Shown one piece after another: positions 7,208 to 15,352 of a stretch of 33,363 bases of DNA. The position numbers and the translations under genes are program-made. Source of the DNA: Deltaproteobacteria bacterium. GTDB taxonomy: Bacteria > Myxococcota_A > UBA796 > UBA9615. The notes beneath the pieces are model-generated. The model saw only the letters and a list, made by a program, of their open reading frames with translations, did not search any database and had not been told where the DNA came from. How positions within the stretch are numbered: position 1 is the stretch's first letter; the number at the start of each line of letters is the position of its first letter. Location: positions 1-33,363 of the forward strand of contig JAGSHC010000045.1 in NCBI GenBank assembly GCA_023954745.1, read 5' to 3'.

Positions 7208-8404
7208 ATGGCGCGACATCACCGACTCCTCGTTCTTCCCTTTCTCCTCGGCTCCTTCGTGGCTTGCGCGTCACCGGATCTCGATGAGCCCGAGGGGGAC
7301 ACGAACCCTCTCCCGGCCTTCGAAGAGGACTGCGGCAATCCGCGGAACGACACCCTGGAGACCGCATCGGGTCTGGAGGCCGAAGACGAGGCAGCGTGGG
7401 AGGGCGTGCGTCTGTGTACCGACGACGTCGACTACTACCGGCTCGACGTGCCGCCGGGACGTTGGGCGTCCCTCAAGGTGACCATCGACGGAGAGGGTGC
7501 CGGCCAGACCGACCTCGATCTCCACGAGGTGGATGAGGACGATGAGGTCGTCTGGTCGAGCGCGGCGAGTCAGGTGTTCGAGCGCCTGGCCTGGTTCAAC
7601 CCCACGGACGAGCCCGTCTCGCGCTTCGTGCGCCTGGAGGGCTACGCCGGAGCGCGCGCGGACTACGACATCCTCGTGCGGGTGGACCGCTACCACGAGG
7701 ACTTCGACTGCGACGACCTGTACCCCGACGAAGACCCCGACGACGAAGACGGGCCGTGCAACCGCATCATGCAGTTCCCCCAGACGAACTACGACGACGA
7801 GGGGTACTTCGTCGAGCACCAGCCGCACTACAGCAACCTGCGACGCGAGGTGCAGTATCTGGTGCGCTACGCGTCGGAGCGGGTGAGGAAGCAGTTCCCC
7901 GACACCGAGCCCCTGGGCTTGCTGGACATGTCCCAGTGGGATGGCGACACGCCGGGCCGCATGGTCGGGCAGCTGCGGCACCCCGAAGGCACCCATGCCA
8001 CGGGCAACGACATCGACATCTCCTACTACAGCCTCAGTGAGAACAACGGCGGCAAGATCGTCTGCCCGAACCACGATGGCTACTTCTGCACCGGGCCCGC
8101 CTCGGACCTGGACGTCGACCGCACCACCTACTTCATGGCCCAGCTCGTCGACAACATGAACGTGCGCGTCATGGGGGTGGACCCCGCGGTGGCCGCGCTG
8201 TTGGGCCCGAGGGCCTTGGAGATGGAAGACGAGGGCTTGATCACTCGGGAGCAGCGCCAGCGCGTGCAGGGCTTGATGGCCTACGGCGACGGCTGGCCGT
8301 TCCACCACCACCACATCCACCTGAGCTGGCAGTTCGAGGATGGCCACGAGGAGCGTGGTGGTGTCCCCGACGGCTGCATGGTCGGACCCGGCCTCGCTCC
8401 CTAG
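7208..8404 (+). CDS. Lipoprotein LAS/MepA-like murein endopeptidase with PPC-like domain
   Basis: The 398-residue product starts at ATG 7208, which has a perfect GGAGG (7198-7202) five bases upstream; a TTG 15 nt earlier is less likely. Residues 1-20 (MARHHRLLVLPFLLGSFVAC) are a lipoprotein signal with Cys20 as the lipidation site. Residues about 40-160 resemble a bacterial pre-peptidase C-terminal domain (NDTLETA ... DVDYYRLDV ... ADYDILVRV). An Asp-rich linker follows (165-182). Residues about 195-380 match the LAS metallopeptidase fold used by penicillin-insensitive murein endopeptidases (M74). The first zinc motif is His263-x6-Asp270 in THATGNDID, and His369-x-His371 in HHHHIHL is the second. 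This predicts a membrane-anchored, zinc-dependent enzyme that cuts peptidoglycan cross-links. The substrate bond is inferred from the family. The gene converges with the lipoprotein gene at 8431-8865. Confidence 0.85.
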   Translation: MARHHRLLVLPFLLGSFVACASPDLDEPEGDTNPLPAFEEDCGNPRNDTLETASGLEAEDEAAWEGVRLCTDDVDYYRLDVPPGRWASLKVTIDGEGAGQTDLDLHEVDEDDEVVWSSAASQVFERLAWFNPTDEPVSRFVRLEGYAGARADYDILVRVDRYHEDFDCDDLYPDEDPDDEDGPCNRIMQFPQTNYDDEGYFVEHQPHYSNLRREVQYLVRYASERVRKQFPDTEPLGLLDMSQWDGDTPGRMVGQLRHPEGTHATGNDIDISYYSLSENNGGKIVCPNHDGYFCTGPASDLDVDRTTYFMAQLVDNMNVRVMGVDPAVAALLGPRALEMEDEGLITREQRQRVQGLMAYGDGWPFHHHHIHLSWQFEDGHEERGGVPDGCMVGPGLAP

Positions 8405-8420
8405 ACGGCTCTCATCAGCC

Positions 8421-8437
8421 GCGCTGGGGCTCAGCGC
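8421..8437. terminator. Weak hairpin between convergent genes
   Basis: GCGCTG (8421-8426) pairs with CAGCGC (8432-8437) across a five-base loop in the 26-bp gap between two convergent genes; the right arm reaches into the end of the minus-strand gene. There is no T-tract on either strand, so a bidirectional terminator role is only a possibility. Confidence 0.3.
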
Positions 8438-8865
8438 GCGCTGTCGTCGTCGTCGTCGTCGTCGTCGCCCAGCTCGGTGCAGGTCAAGGTGACCGTGCTG
8501 AAGTTCAAGGCGGCGAGGGTGCTCTGAGTCCCCTCGCAGCGCCCTTCGGGGTCGAGCAGGGTCAACGTGTTGCAGCGCTCCGTCCCGCAGCCGGGACTCA
8601 CCCGGGTGTCGAAGGTCTGCATCAGCTCCCCGTCGCCATTGGTGGTCGCGACCGGGGCGTCTTCGTTGACGCAGATGGCCCGCACTCCGTCGACACCATC
8701 GCCGAACTGGTCGACCACCGTCATCTCCAGCGAGACCGTGAAGTCCTCCCAGCAACCACAGATGGACTGGGCACAGTTGGTGGCGTTGCAGCCAGCAAGC
8801 ATCGCCGCGGCGGCCAGGGCGGCGAGCGTCGTCGAGAGGAAGGGCCAGGTTCGGTGCTCAGCCAT
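8431..8865 (-). CDS. Cys-rich lipoprotein with poly-Asp tail
   Basis: A 144-residue secreted protein. Residues 1-26 are a lipoprotein signal ending in the lipobox LAGC (Cys26). The mature part holds about ten cysteines (NCAQSICGC, AICVNED, SPGCGTERC, EGRC, TLTC), suggesting a small disulfide-stabilised domain. The V-V-D-Q-F-G-D-G-V-D-G-V stretch looks like a carboxypeptidase-regulatory or Ig-like beta-sandwich. The C-terminus is eight consecutive Asp residues followed by SAR. Poly-Asp endings of this kind are common in lipoproteins of myxobacteria-like genomes. The start codon overlaps the end of the FHA activator gene by 8 nt, so it is the last gene of the sigma factor/activator operon. No enzymatic function can be assigned. 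Confidence 0.82.
   Translation of the reverse strand: MAEHRTWPFLSTTLAALAAAAMLAGCNATNCAQSICGCWEDFTVSLEMTVVDQFGDGVDGVRAICVNEDAPVATTNGDGELMQTFDTRVSPGCGTERCNTLTLLDPEGRCEGTQSTLAALNFSTVTLTCTELGDDDDDDDDSAR
8443..8466. repeat. GTC trinucleotide repeat, 8 units
   Basis: Eight GTC units in a row encode, on the minus strand, the eight Asp residues at the C-terminus of the lipoprotein. Unit number could vary by slippage and would change tail length without shifting the frame. Confidence 0.9.
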
Positions 8866-10243
8866 CGTCGCGATACGCCTCTGCGTCGAGCTCGTGCCGG
8901 CGCAACCACCGATAGATCTGGGCGCGCTCCTTGCCGAAGAACGCTGCCACCTGACTCACATTGCCCTTGTGCCAGCGAAGCAGCCGTTCGAGATCGTCGC
9001 GGGTGGGGGTGCGGTCGCGCGGGACGCTCAGCGTGGGCGGGACCGGAGCGGTCATGGAGACCGACGGCAGGGAAGGGGAACTCAGTCGTTTGCGCGCCTC
9101 GATGGGGGCGCGCAGTGGCTCCGGGAGGTGGCGCAGCGTCAGGGACGCGCCGCCGGCCCTGACCTTGGCCGCATCGAGGACCTGGCGGAGTTCGCGGACG
9201 TTCCAGGGCCAATCGTGCAAGAGCAGGGCCTCGGCGACGTCCGCATCGAGGCGGAGCGAGCCGCCTTCGAGGGCGTGAGCGATCCCGAGGATGTCCGAAG
9301 GGCGCTCACTGAGCCGGGGAAGCTCAATGGTCCAGCCGCGCAGTCGGGCGAGCAGGTCGCCGCGAAAGCTCTCGTCGACCACGCCCCTCTCGAGATCGCG
9401 GTGGGTGGCCGCCACGATGCGCGCCTTGACGTGGGTCGCCTTCGCCGAGCCCACGGGGCGCACTTCGCCGGTGGCGAGGACGCGAAGAAGCTTCGCTTGG
9501 AGCTCTGGGGGGAGCTCACCGATCTCGTCGAGGAAGAGCGTTCCGCCGTCTGCGGCCCGGACGAGCCCTGGGGCTGCCTTCGCCGCGCCCGTGAAGGCGC
9601 CGGCTTCGTGGCCGAACAGCTCGCTCTCCGCGAGATCGCGCGGGAGCGCGCCGCAGTTCACCGGCACGAACGCGCCCGATCGCCCCGACTGGCTGTGAAG
9701 CTCCGAGGCGACGAGCTCCTTTCCCGTCCCAGAGGGGCCGAGGATGAGCACCGGGATGTCCGACGAGGCGACCTCGGCGATCTGACCCCGGACCCGCTCC
9801 ATCGCGAGAGACGGACCGAGGAGCACGCCACTCTGGGGAACGAGGCGTTCGTCGGGCCGGACCGTCAATGTCTGAAAGAGCAGGATGGTCTCGCCCACGC
9901 GCAGGACATGCCCATGTTCGAGAACCGCCCGCTGGGACCGGCGCCCGTTGACGATCGTCCCGTTGCGGCTCCCGTCGTCGACGGCGAACCAGGAGTCTCC
10001 GGCGCGTTGCACGCTTGCATGGGCGCGGGAGACGGCGCTGTCCGCCAGGGCCAGACCCGTCGAGGAGCGGCTGCTCCGACGGCCGATGGTGAGGCCCATG
10101 CCCTCCACGATCAGCGCGCGGCCCTCCTGCGCCGTGTCGGGGCTGGACGCCACGAGCAAACGCGCCACCGTGAGGTCGCGCGGGAGCTGGGCGTGAATGG
10201 ACCGGGTGTGTCCCAGGTCGAATGTGTCTTCGAAGGTCGCCAC
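8858..10243 (-). CDS. FHA-domain sigma-54-dependent transcriptional activator
   Basis: A 461-residue enhancer-binding protein. Residues about 40-125 are an FHA domain (LTIGRRSSRSS, SAVSRAHASV, DDGSRNGTIVNG), which binds phosphothreonine peptides and so would link the activator to Ser/Thr kinase signalling. Residues 140-370 are the AAA+ domain: Walker A GPSGTGKE (169-176), the sigma-54 contact loop GAFTGA intact at 215-220, Walker B GGTLFLDE (233-240) and the WPWNVRELRQV sensor region. The last 45 residues (DDLERLLRWHKGNVSQVAAF ... RAQIYRWLRRHEL) are a Fis-type HTH. With GAFTGA present it should remodel sigma-54 polymerase. The gene lies 53 nt downstream of the sigma factor gene and overlaps the following lipoprotein gene by 8 nt. 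Targets are unknown; the two sigma-54 promoters in this window are candidates. Confidence 0.95.
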   Translation of the reverse strand: MATFEDTFDLGHTRSIHAQLPRDLTVARLLVASSPDTAQEGRALIVEGMGLTIGRRSSRSSTGLALADSAVSRAHASVQRAGDSWFAVDDGSRNGTIVNGRRSQRAVLEHGHVLRVGETILLFQTLTVRPDERLVPQSGVLLGPSLAMERVRGQIAEVASSDIPVLILGPSGTGKELVASELHSQSGRSGAFVPVNCGALPRDLAESELFGHEAGAFTGAAKAAPGLVRAADGGTLFLDEIGELPPELQAKLLRVLATGEVRPVGSAKATHVKARIVAATHRDLERGVVDESFRGDLLARLRGWTIELPRLSERPSDILGIAHALEGGSLRLDADVAEALLLHDWPWNVRELRQVLDAAKVRAGGASLTLRHLPEPLRAPIEARKRLSSPSLPSVSMTAPVPPTLSVPRDRTPTRDDLERLLRWHKGNVSQVAAFFGKERAQIYRWLRRHELDAEAYRDDG

Positions 10244-10296
10244 GCCGCCGATGATACGTGGGCTGGCAGGAGCGTGGACCCCGGGGGCCCGTCAGG

Positions 10297-11154
10297 TCAC
10301 GCCTGGGCGAAGTCCGAGAGGTAATGGTTGCGCTTCGTGCCACGCAGCTTGGCCAGCGCCTTGAGCTCGATCTGGCGGATGCGCTCGCGCGTCAGGCTGA
10401 ACTCACGCCCGATCTTCTCGAGCGACATGCCGTCTCCGCTGTCCATGCCGTAGCGAAGGCGAAGCACCTTCTCCTCGCGAGGAGTGAGGGTCGCCAAGGC
10501 GCGCTGCACCTGGTCGTTGAGAGCGTCGACGACGAGCTGGCGGTCTGGGAGCTCCGAGCTGGCGTCGGCGATGAGGTCACCGAGGGAGGTCGTGCCGTCC
10601 TCACCGACGGGCTTGTCCAGGCTGACGGGGTCACGGCCCATGCGGAGCAGGTCTTCGAGCTCCTCGACCTCCATCCGCATCTCCGCGGCGAGCTCCTCCC
10701 GGGAGGGCTCTCGTCCGAGGGATCCGGCCATCTCCTTGGCGGTGGACCGGATGGAGTTCATCAGGCCCACCTTGTAGACAGGCACGCGGATGGTGCGGCA
10801 GGAGGACTCGATGCCGCGCACGATGGCTTGGCGAATCCACCAGGTGGCGTAGGTGCTGAACTTGAAACCCCGGTGGTACTCGAACTTCTCCGCCGCCCGC
10901 ATGAGACCGATGTTTCCCTCCTGGATGAGGTCGGACATGGGAACTCCGCGGTAGCTGTACTGCTTGGCGATGTGCACCACGAGGCGGAGGTTGCAGTTGA
11001 TCATGCGCTCGCGGGCTCGCACCTGTTCGTCAGGGGTGCCCTCCAGGATCAACTTCCCGACCTCGTATTCCTGTTCGCGGGTCAGCAGCGGGTGCTGTCC
11101 CATGAGCTTGAGGTAGTGGTCGAGGATGCGGTTCTCGCTGCGGCTGCCGGCCAT
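10297..11154 (-). CDS. Group 2 sigma-70-family RNA polymerase sigma factor
   Basis: The product is 285 residues from ATG 11154, chosen because GGGAG lies 8 nt upstream and the protein then begins [20 protein letters not shown] like its relatives; an in-frame ATG at 11247 would add 31 unlike residues. Region 1.2 ([16 protein letters not shown]), region 2 ([52 protein letters not shown]) and region 3 ([14 protein letters not shown]) are all present. So is region 4, with the promoter-recognition HTH ([35 protein letters not shown]). Region 1.1 is missing. This is the layout of a non-essential group 2 or RpoH-like factor, such as the RpoS, SigB or SigC types of myxobacteria. It probably directs a stress or developmental regulon. 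The candidate promoter and palindrome at 11223-11269 suggest repressor control. Confidence 0.93.
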   Translation of the reverse strand: MAGSRSENRILDHYLKLMGQHPLLTREQEYEVGKLILEGTPDEQVRARERMINCNLRLVVHIAKQYSYRGVPMSDLIQEGNIGLMRAAEKFEYHRGFKFSTYATWWIRQAIVRGIESSCRTIRVPVYKVGLMNSIRSTAKEMAGSLGREPSREELAAEMRMEVEELEDLLRMGRDPVSLDKPVGEDGTTSLGDLIADASSELPDRQLVVDALNDQVQRALATLTPREEKVLRLRYGMDSGDGMSLEKIGREFSLTRERIRQIELKALAKLRGTKRNHYLSDFAQA

Positions 11155-11222
11155 GTTCAGGTCTCCCAGTGGAGTCGTGCTGTCTCGTGAGCTGCCTTGC
11201 CGTTTCACGGCGACAGACAATA

Positions 11223-11239
11223 TGGACCAATTTGGTCCA
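11223..11239. promoter_or_regulatory. Perfect 17-bp palindrome (candidate operator)
   Basis: TGGACCAA-T-TTGGTCCA is a perfect inverted repeat with 8-bp arms and a one-base centre. It lies about 70 nt upstream of the sigma factor start codon and just downstream of a candidate -10 element, so a bound protein would block transcription initiation. Autoregulation by one of the local regulators is possible but not shown. Confidence 0.55.
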
Positions 11240-11240
11240 G

Positions 11241-11269
11241 ATTTCACGCCCCGATCGCATCGACATCAA
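11241..11269 (-). promoter_or_regulatory. Candidate sigma-70-type promoter of the sigma factor operon
   Basis: On the minus strand TTGATG (11269-11264) and TGAAAT (11246-11241) are separated by exactly 17 bases. Each matches four of six consensus positions. It lies in the most AT-rich part of the window, upstream of the sigma factor gene. The 17-bp palindrome covers the expected start point. Confidence 0.35.
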
Positions 11270-11426
11270 AATGTTGACAACTCTCGTGGTCGCTTTGGAC
11301 CGTTCGAAATTGAATCTAGGGAGGTTTGGACGAATTAACAAGGCCTAAACCGACAAAAACGACCAAATACACCTCCCCGATCGGTCAGGTCGACCGCCGA
11401 GGGGGGTACGCACCGAGTGGGACCGG

Positions 11427-11648
11427 TCAGCGTCGAGTGCGCCCCGCCAACCGCCGAAGTCGATCGAAGGCGGACTCGAGGTCGTCATTGGCGACGAGCT
11501 CTGACTCGAGAGCCGCGGCGAGCGCACGGCCCTGATCGCTCGATAGCGGGGTGTTGGCGGGGGGGAGGGCTGGGACGCGAGCTGGCTTGCGGGGCACGGC
11601 TCCGCTGAGGCTGGCGACGGCGCGGGCGAATGCGAGTTGACTGTTCAT
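11427..11648 (-). CDS. 73-residue protein downstream of a sigma-54 promoter
   Basis: The frame reads MNSQLAFARAVASLSGAVPR at its start, has a Pro-rich middle (KPARVPALPPANTP) and ends in a predicted amphipathic helix pair (GRALAAALESELVANDDLES, AFDRLRRLAGRTRR). ATG 11648 has a full GGAGG five bases upstream and sits about 20 nt after the predicted start point of an exact sigma-54 promoter, which strongly supports the gene despite its size. No signal peptide or membrane segment is seen. I do not recognise a family. The acidic-then-basic helix at the C-terminus could be an interaction surface. It is divergent from the GAF-type sigma-54 activator gene, the obvious candidate regulator. Confidence 0.72.
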   Translation of the reverse strand: MNSQLAFARAVASLSGAVPRKPARVPALPPANTPLSSDQGRALAAALESELVANDDLESAFDRLRRLAGRTRR

Positions 11649-11657
11649 TGGGTCCTC

Positions 11658-11697
11658 CGATGGCACGGAAGGAGTAAGAGCAATGGCCGTGCCATCG
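11658..11697. repeat. 11-bp perfect inverted repeat over the sigma-54 promoter
   Basis: CGATGGCACGG (11658-11668) is repeated in inverted orientation as CCGTGCCATCG (11687-11697), with an 18-nt spacer. The right arm contains the -24 element of the minus-strand sigma-54 promoter; the left arm covers the predicted first transcribed bases and abuts the ribosome binding site. Confidence 0.8.
11679..11694 (-). promoter_or_regulatory. Exact consensus sigma-54 (-24/-12) promoter
   Basis: Read on the minus strand the sequence is TGGCACG-GCCA-TTGCT, identical to the published consensus TGGCACG-N4-TTGC(A/T). The predicted transcription start is near 11668, about 20 nt before the ATG of the 73-residue gene. 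A short inverted repeat CTGCG-N6-CGCAG at 11776-11791, roughly 110-125 bp upstream, is at a suitable distance for an activator site but is weak. Confidence 0.85.
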
Positions 11698-11853
11698 CGC
11701 CGCTGGTCCAGCGACCACCGCCGCGAATAGGCCATCAACGATGGACGTCGCTGTCTGGACTCCCCGACCGGGAGGCTGCGAGGCGCCGCAGTGGGTGGGA
11801 GTTTGCGAGGACCGATGCGATCCAAATCAGGGCAGCTGATCCATAATGGAGCA

Positions 11854-13359
11854 ATGGCAGACACGACTGAGTCAGATTGGATCAGGGGCCGGGCGCAGGC
11901 CCTACGCCGGGACCGGGCGCCCATCGATCTGGAAGCATTGCTGGACCTCGTCGTCGTCGGAGTCGCGGGGCAGCTCGAGGCAGAGCGAGCCACGCTCTAT
12001 CTCCTCCACGCGGCGCGGGGGGAGCTCGTGAGTCGTGTGGCCACCGGGCTCACGGACCTCACCATCCGGCTCGCGGTGGGCGAGGGGGTCGCTGGGCGGG
12101 TCGCCATGACCGGGGAGTCGGCCCGCTTGCTCGCGATGGAGGAGGAGTCCGTCACCATCAGTCGCTTCGATGCTCTCACCAACTTCGACACGCGCTCGCT
12201 GCTGGCGGTGCCTGTGCACGGAGGGGACGGAGTGCTCCTGGGGGTGCTCCAGGTGTTGAACGCGGACTCGGGCGGCTTCACGCCGGAGGACGAGGAGTCA
12301 CTGTTCGCCTTGGCGACGCAGGTGGGCGCTCTCCTCGACGCCACCTCCTTGCGATCGCAGCTCCAGACCGGTCAGCAGCCGCTCGCGTTCCGCTTCAACG
12401 GCATCGTGGGCGAGTCCAACGTGATGCAGCGGGTCTACGACCGGGCGGCCCGGGCAGCGCGCACCGACGCCACGGTGCTGATTCGAGGAGCGAGCGGGAC
12501 AGGCAAGGAGCTCGTCGCGCGGGCGGTCCACGCCAACTCCGAGCGGAGCGAGGGCCCGCTGGTCAAGGTCGACTGCGGAGCGCTCCCCGAGCAGCTGGTG
12601 GAGAATGAGCTCTTCGGTCATGAGCGCGGAGCGTTCACTGGCGCGAGCACTGGCCAGGACGGAAAGATCGCGGCGGCGGACGGAGGGACACTGTTCCTCG
12701 ACGAGATCGGGGAGCTGCCCCTCGTCGCGCAGACGCGCTTGTTGCGCTTCCTGCAGGACCGCTCCTGGTTCCGCGTGGGCGGCACAAAGCTCCACAGCGC
12801 GGACGTCCGGGTCGTGGCTGCGAGCCACCGCGACCTTGAAGACGCCGTCGCGCAGGGGGCCTTTCGGCAAGACCTGTACTACCGCCTGCGCGTGGTGGAG
12901 ATCACGCTCCCGGACCTGAGGGCGCGTGGACACGGCGACCTGGACCGCCTCATTGATCACTTCTTCTGGGAGGCGACCCGTCGCTACAACCACCCTACTC
13001 TGAGCCTCTCAGGCGAGGCACGCGCGCTGCTCCACGCCCACTCCTGGCCGGGGAACGTGCGTGAGCTCGAGCACGTGATCACGTCCGCGGTCGTCCTCGC
13101 GCCAGGCACGCGCGTGCTCGCAGACGGGCTGGAGCTCGGGCCGGGGACTCCGGGAGCTCCTGCAGGTTCGGGGCCGGCTCTGACCCCGCGGGCCCCGTCC
13201 ACGGAGCAGGATGTGCGTCCTCTGGCGGAGATCGAGCGGGAGTACCTCGTCGCCGCCCTGAGAGCTTGCGGTGGGAACCGCTCTGAGGCCGCGCGTCGAT
13301 TGGGGATCGGCAGGAACACCCTGCTGCGCAAGCTCAAAGGTCCCGCCAGCGTTCCCTGA
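11854..13359 (+). CDS. GAF-domain sigma-54-dependent transcriptional activator
   Basis: The 501-residue protein has a GAF domain (about 25-165), an AAA+ domain (about 180-412) and a C-terminal Fis-type HTH (456-495, [34 protein letters not shown]). In the AAA+ part, Walker A is GASGTGKE (212-219), the sigma-54 contact loop GAFTGA is intact (259-264), Walker B is GGTLFLDE and the [12 protein letters not shown] stretch is typical. GAF domains bind small ligands or cyclic nucleotides; the ligand is unknown. ATG 11854 was chosen because the codons before it (from ATG 11815 and GTG 11791) have unusually A/T-rich third positions, whereas GC-rich third positions start at 11854. However, GGAG is only two bases away, and ATG 11815 has a better spaced GAGG. 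It is divergent from the sigma-54-driven 73-residue gene. Confidence 0.93.
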   Translation: MADTTESDWIRGRAQALRRDRAPIDLEALLDLVVVGVAGQLEAERATLYLLHAARGELVSRVATGLTDLTIRLAVGEGVAGRVAMTGESARLLAMEEESVTISRFDALTNFDTRSLLAVPVHGGDGVLLGVLQVLNADSGGFTPEDEESLFALATQVGALLDATSLRSQLQTGQQPLAFRFNGIVGESNVMQRVYDRAARAARTDATVLIRGASGTGKELVARAVHANSERSEGPLVKVDCGALPEQLVENELFGHERGAFTGASTGQDGKIAAADGGTLFLDEIGELPLVAQTRLLRFLQDRSWFRVGGTKLHSADVRVVAASHRDLEDAVAQGAFRQDLYYRLRVVEITLPDLRARGHGDLDRLIDHFFWEATRRYNHPTLSLSGEARALLHAHSWPGNVRELEHVITSAVVLAPGTRVLADGLELGPGTPGAPAGSGPALTPRAPSTEQDVRPLAEIEREYLVAALRACGGNRSEAARRLGIGRNTLLRKLKGPASVP

Positions 13360-13427
13360 ACTTCGGCTCGGGCGCTGGGCCTACCCAAGAGGTGCCAACC
13401 GTGGCGCGACGCCGGTACCGTCAGTCC

Positions 13428-15275
13428 ATGCGTTCCAAGGAAGCCATCCTGACCCTCCTCGTCGTCCTCGGCGTCGCTTCCCTCGCTCACGCCGCGAAGG
13501 CCATCGTCTGGGTGCCCGCCGACAACAACGTCGTCAAGTTCTTCAATCAAGCGGTGGACGCGCTGAACAACAACGACCCGGCGCGCGCCGAGGCGCGGGC
13601 GCGCAAGGCCATTGAGCGGCAAGACAACTATGGGCACGCACACAAGGTGTTGGGCATGGCGCTGGCCCGTCAGGGCAAGCTCGACGAGGCGATCAACGTC
13701 CTCGGCACCCTCGACCAGCGCGCCCCGGGTCGGGCCGCGGTGCTCTCCGAGATCGCGATGGTCTGGTTCGCCAAGCAGGACTTCGAGCGAGCGGGTGCCT
13801 ATGCCCTCGACGCCGTGGGCCGCAATCCAGACCACGTCATGGGCTGGCAGGCGTTGACTCTCGTGAGGCGGAGGACCGGGGAGACAGACGACCTCGCCGA
13901 GGAGTTGGCGCAGGAGATGGGTCGTAGTCAGCGCCCAGAGATCGCGTGCCTCCAAGTCTCCAACTTCGCCGACCTCGGGAGGCTCGACGATGCCGAGGAG
14001 GCCATGCTCACGTGTGAGGGAGCCGAGGACTCGTCCTTTCTTCAGAACGCGCGGGCCACGCTCGCGCACGCCGAGGGCACGCTGCAGCCGGACGACCTGA
14101 GCACCGGCCACAGCCCGACGGAGCTTCTCAACAAGGGCGTCGTGGCCTACCGCGAGGGGGACAGCGCGAAGGCGGAGCGCCTGGCCACTCGGGGGCTCGA
14201 CGCTGGAGCGCCTCGGGTTCCGGGGCTCCTGCTCCGAGCCCAGGTGCGGTACGACCGCGCCAACTACGAAGGCGCCCGAAAGGACATCGATGGCGTGCTC
14301 GGCGAGGGAGGCTCGTGGGTCACGCTCTCCTCGAACGGGAGCCTGTCGGGGATCCTCACGAAGCAGCACGAGATCGACCTGGAGGAGAGGCTCCGCGGCG
14401 CCGCGGGGGTCTTGGTGCTCCTCAACGCCCGCGAGGGGGACTCCGCCGCTGCCACCCTGGCTCTTCAGGACGCGCGGGAGGCCCTCGGCGACAGCCCGGA
14501 GCTTCGGGCCGCGGAGGCCACGGCCCTGCACCTCCTCGGGGACTCGGGGAAGGGGTGGAGCGTGCTCGTCGCCGCCCTCGACGGCGGGGATGACCCCAAG
14601 CTCCTGTCGGTCTCCGCCAGCCTGCTGGGCACCCAGGCGGTCCTGGTTGCCTCCGACGAGCACGTGGGGGTGGTCCTGTCCAAGGCGGCGCCGACCCCCA
14701 TCTACAACCTGGCTGTGGGCGCGTTGAACGGCAACGCTCCCGAACGCTGCGCCCTCGCCTTGGCCGCCTTGCGCGCTCCCGAGGGGGCCAACGTGGCGAC
14801 GTCGCTGGCCTTTGCCGCCGAACTCGTGCCCCTGCTTCCAGCCGTGCGTCGGCTCCAGTACTCCTGCGCAGTTCGCGGTTCGGACTTCGCCGGGGCCATG
14901 GCACTGGCCAAGGAGCTGGGCTGGGGCGAGTTCGACGAGTCGGACAAGTGGAACCACATCGTGGCGCTCTACAAGGCGGAGAATCACAGGGACCTCCTGG
15001 TGGTCGCGCGGGCGAGCGGTCTCCTGGAGACTCCACGGGTCGACCAGCTGCGGGACGTGATGGTCTTTGCGCACTTGGAGATCGCGGAGTTGGATGAGGC
15101 TCTGGCCATCGCCAACTTGCCTGGGGTCAAGGACCAGACTCGCCTCGAGGTGGGCATCGAGCTCGCGCGGGAAGGGCGGCCCGAGGCCGAGGCCCTGCTC
15201 ACCAGCACGTGCGGCAAGGTGAAGGGCGAAGACAAGGAGCGCTGTCAGCAGGCGCTTCGCTACCTCCGCCAGTAG
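13428..15275 (+). CDS. Exported TPR-type repeat protein
   Basis: From ATG 13428 the product is 615 residues and starts with a clear Sec signal (MRSKEAILTLLVVLGVASLA, cleavage near HAAKA). In-frame GTG codons at 13392 and 13401 would only lengthen the n-region. The mature protein is built of helical hairpins of TPR type: NQAVDALNNNDPARAEARARK, GHAHKVLGMALARQGKLDEA, AAVLSEIAMVWFAKQDFERA, and further degenerate copies to the end. Several Cys residues (such as EIACLQ, LTCEGAED, RRLQYSC, TSTCGK) fit a periplasmic location. The gene starts 68 nt after the GAF activator and may be co-transcribed with it. TPR proteins of this size usually organise envelope complexes or count as outer-membrane assembly factors; nothing more specific can be said. 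Confidence 0.82.
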   Translation: MRSKEAILTLLVVLGVASLAHAAKAIVWVPADNNVVKFFNQAVDALNNNDPARAEARARKAIERQDNYGHAHKVLGMALARQGKLDEAINVLGTLDQRAPGRAAVLSEIAMVWFAKQDFERAGAYALDAVGRNPDHVMGWQALTLVRRRTGETDDLAEELAQEMGRSQRPEIACLQVSNFADLGRLDDAEEAMLTCEGAEDSSFLQNARATLAHAEGTLQPDDLSTGHSPTELLNKGVVAYREGDSAKAERLATRGLDAGAPRVPGLLLRAQVRYDRANYEGARKDIDGVLGEGGSWVTLSSNGSLSGILTKQHEIDLEERLRGAAGVLVLLNAREGDSAAATLALQDAREALGDSPELRAAEATALHLLGDSGKGWSVLVAALDGGDDPKLLSVSASLLGTQAVLVASDEHVGVVLSKAAPTPIYNLAVGALNGNAPERCALALAALRAPEGANVATSLAFAAELVPLLPAVRRLQYSCAVRGSDFAGAMALAKELGWGEFDESDKWNHIVALYKAENHRDLLVVARASGLLETPRVDQLRDVMVFAHLEIAELDEALAIANLPGVKDQTRLEVGIELAREGRPEAEALLTSTCGKVKGEDKERCQQALRYLRQ

Positions 15276-15352
15276 CCCGCACTGGCCCTCTCCCCTTGCA
15301 CTCTGGGGGGGGAGCCCATACGGTTCCGGCCGGTTCGACTCGAGGAGTGCAG

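Noticed and set aside
11661-11676. TGGCACG on the plus strand, as a possible sigma-54 promoter for the GAF activator
   Set aside because: There is no TTGC at the required distance; it is the inverted copy of the real minus-strand element.
12984-15074. 696-codon minus-strand open frame opposite the TPR-type gene
   Set aside because: No motif or start signal; the plus-strand frame has a signal peptide and helical repeats.
15283-15301. TGGCCCT followed by TTGCA as a sigma-54 promoter for the 98-residue gene
   Set aside because: The distance between GG and GC is two bases too long.
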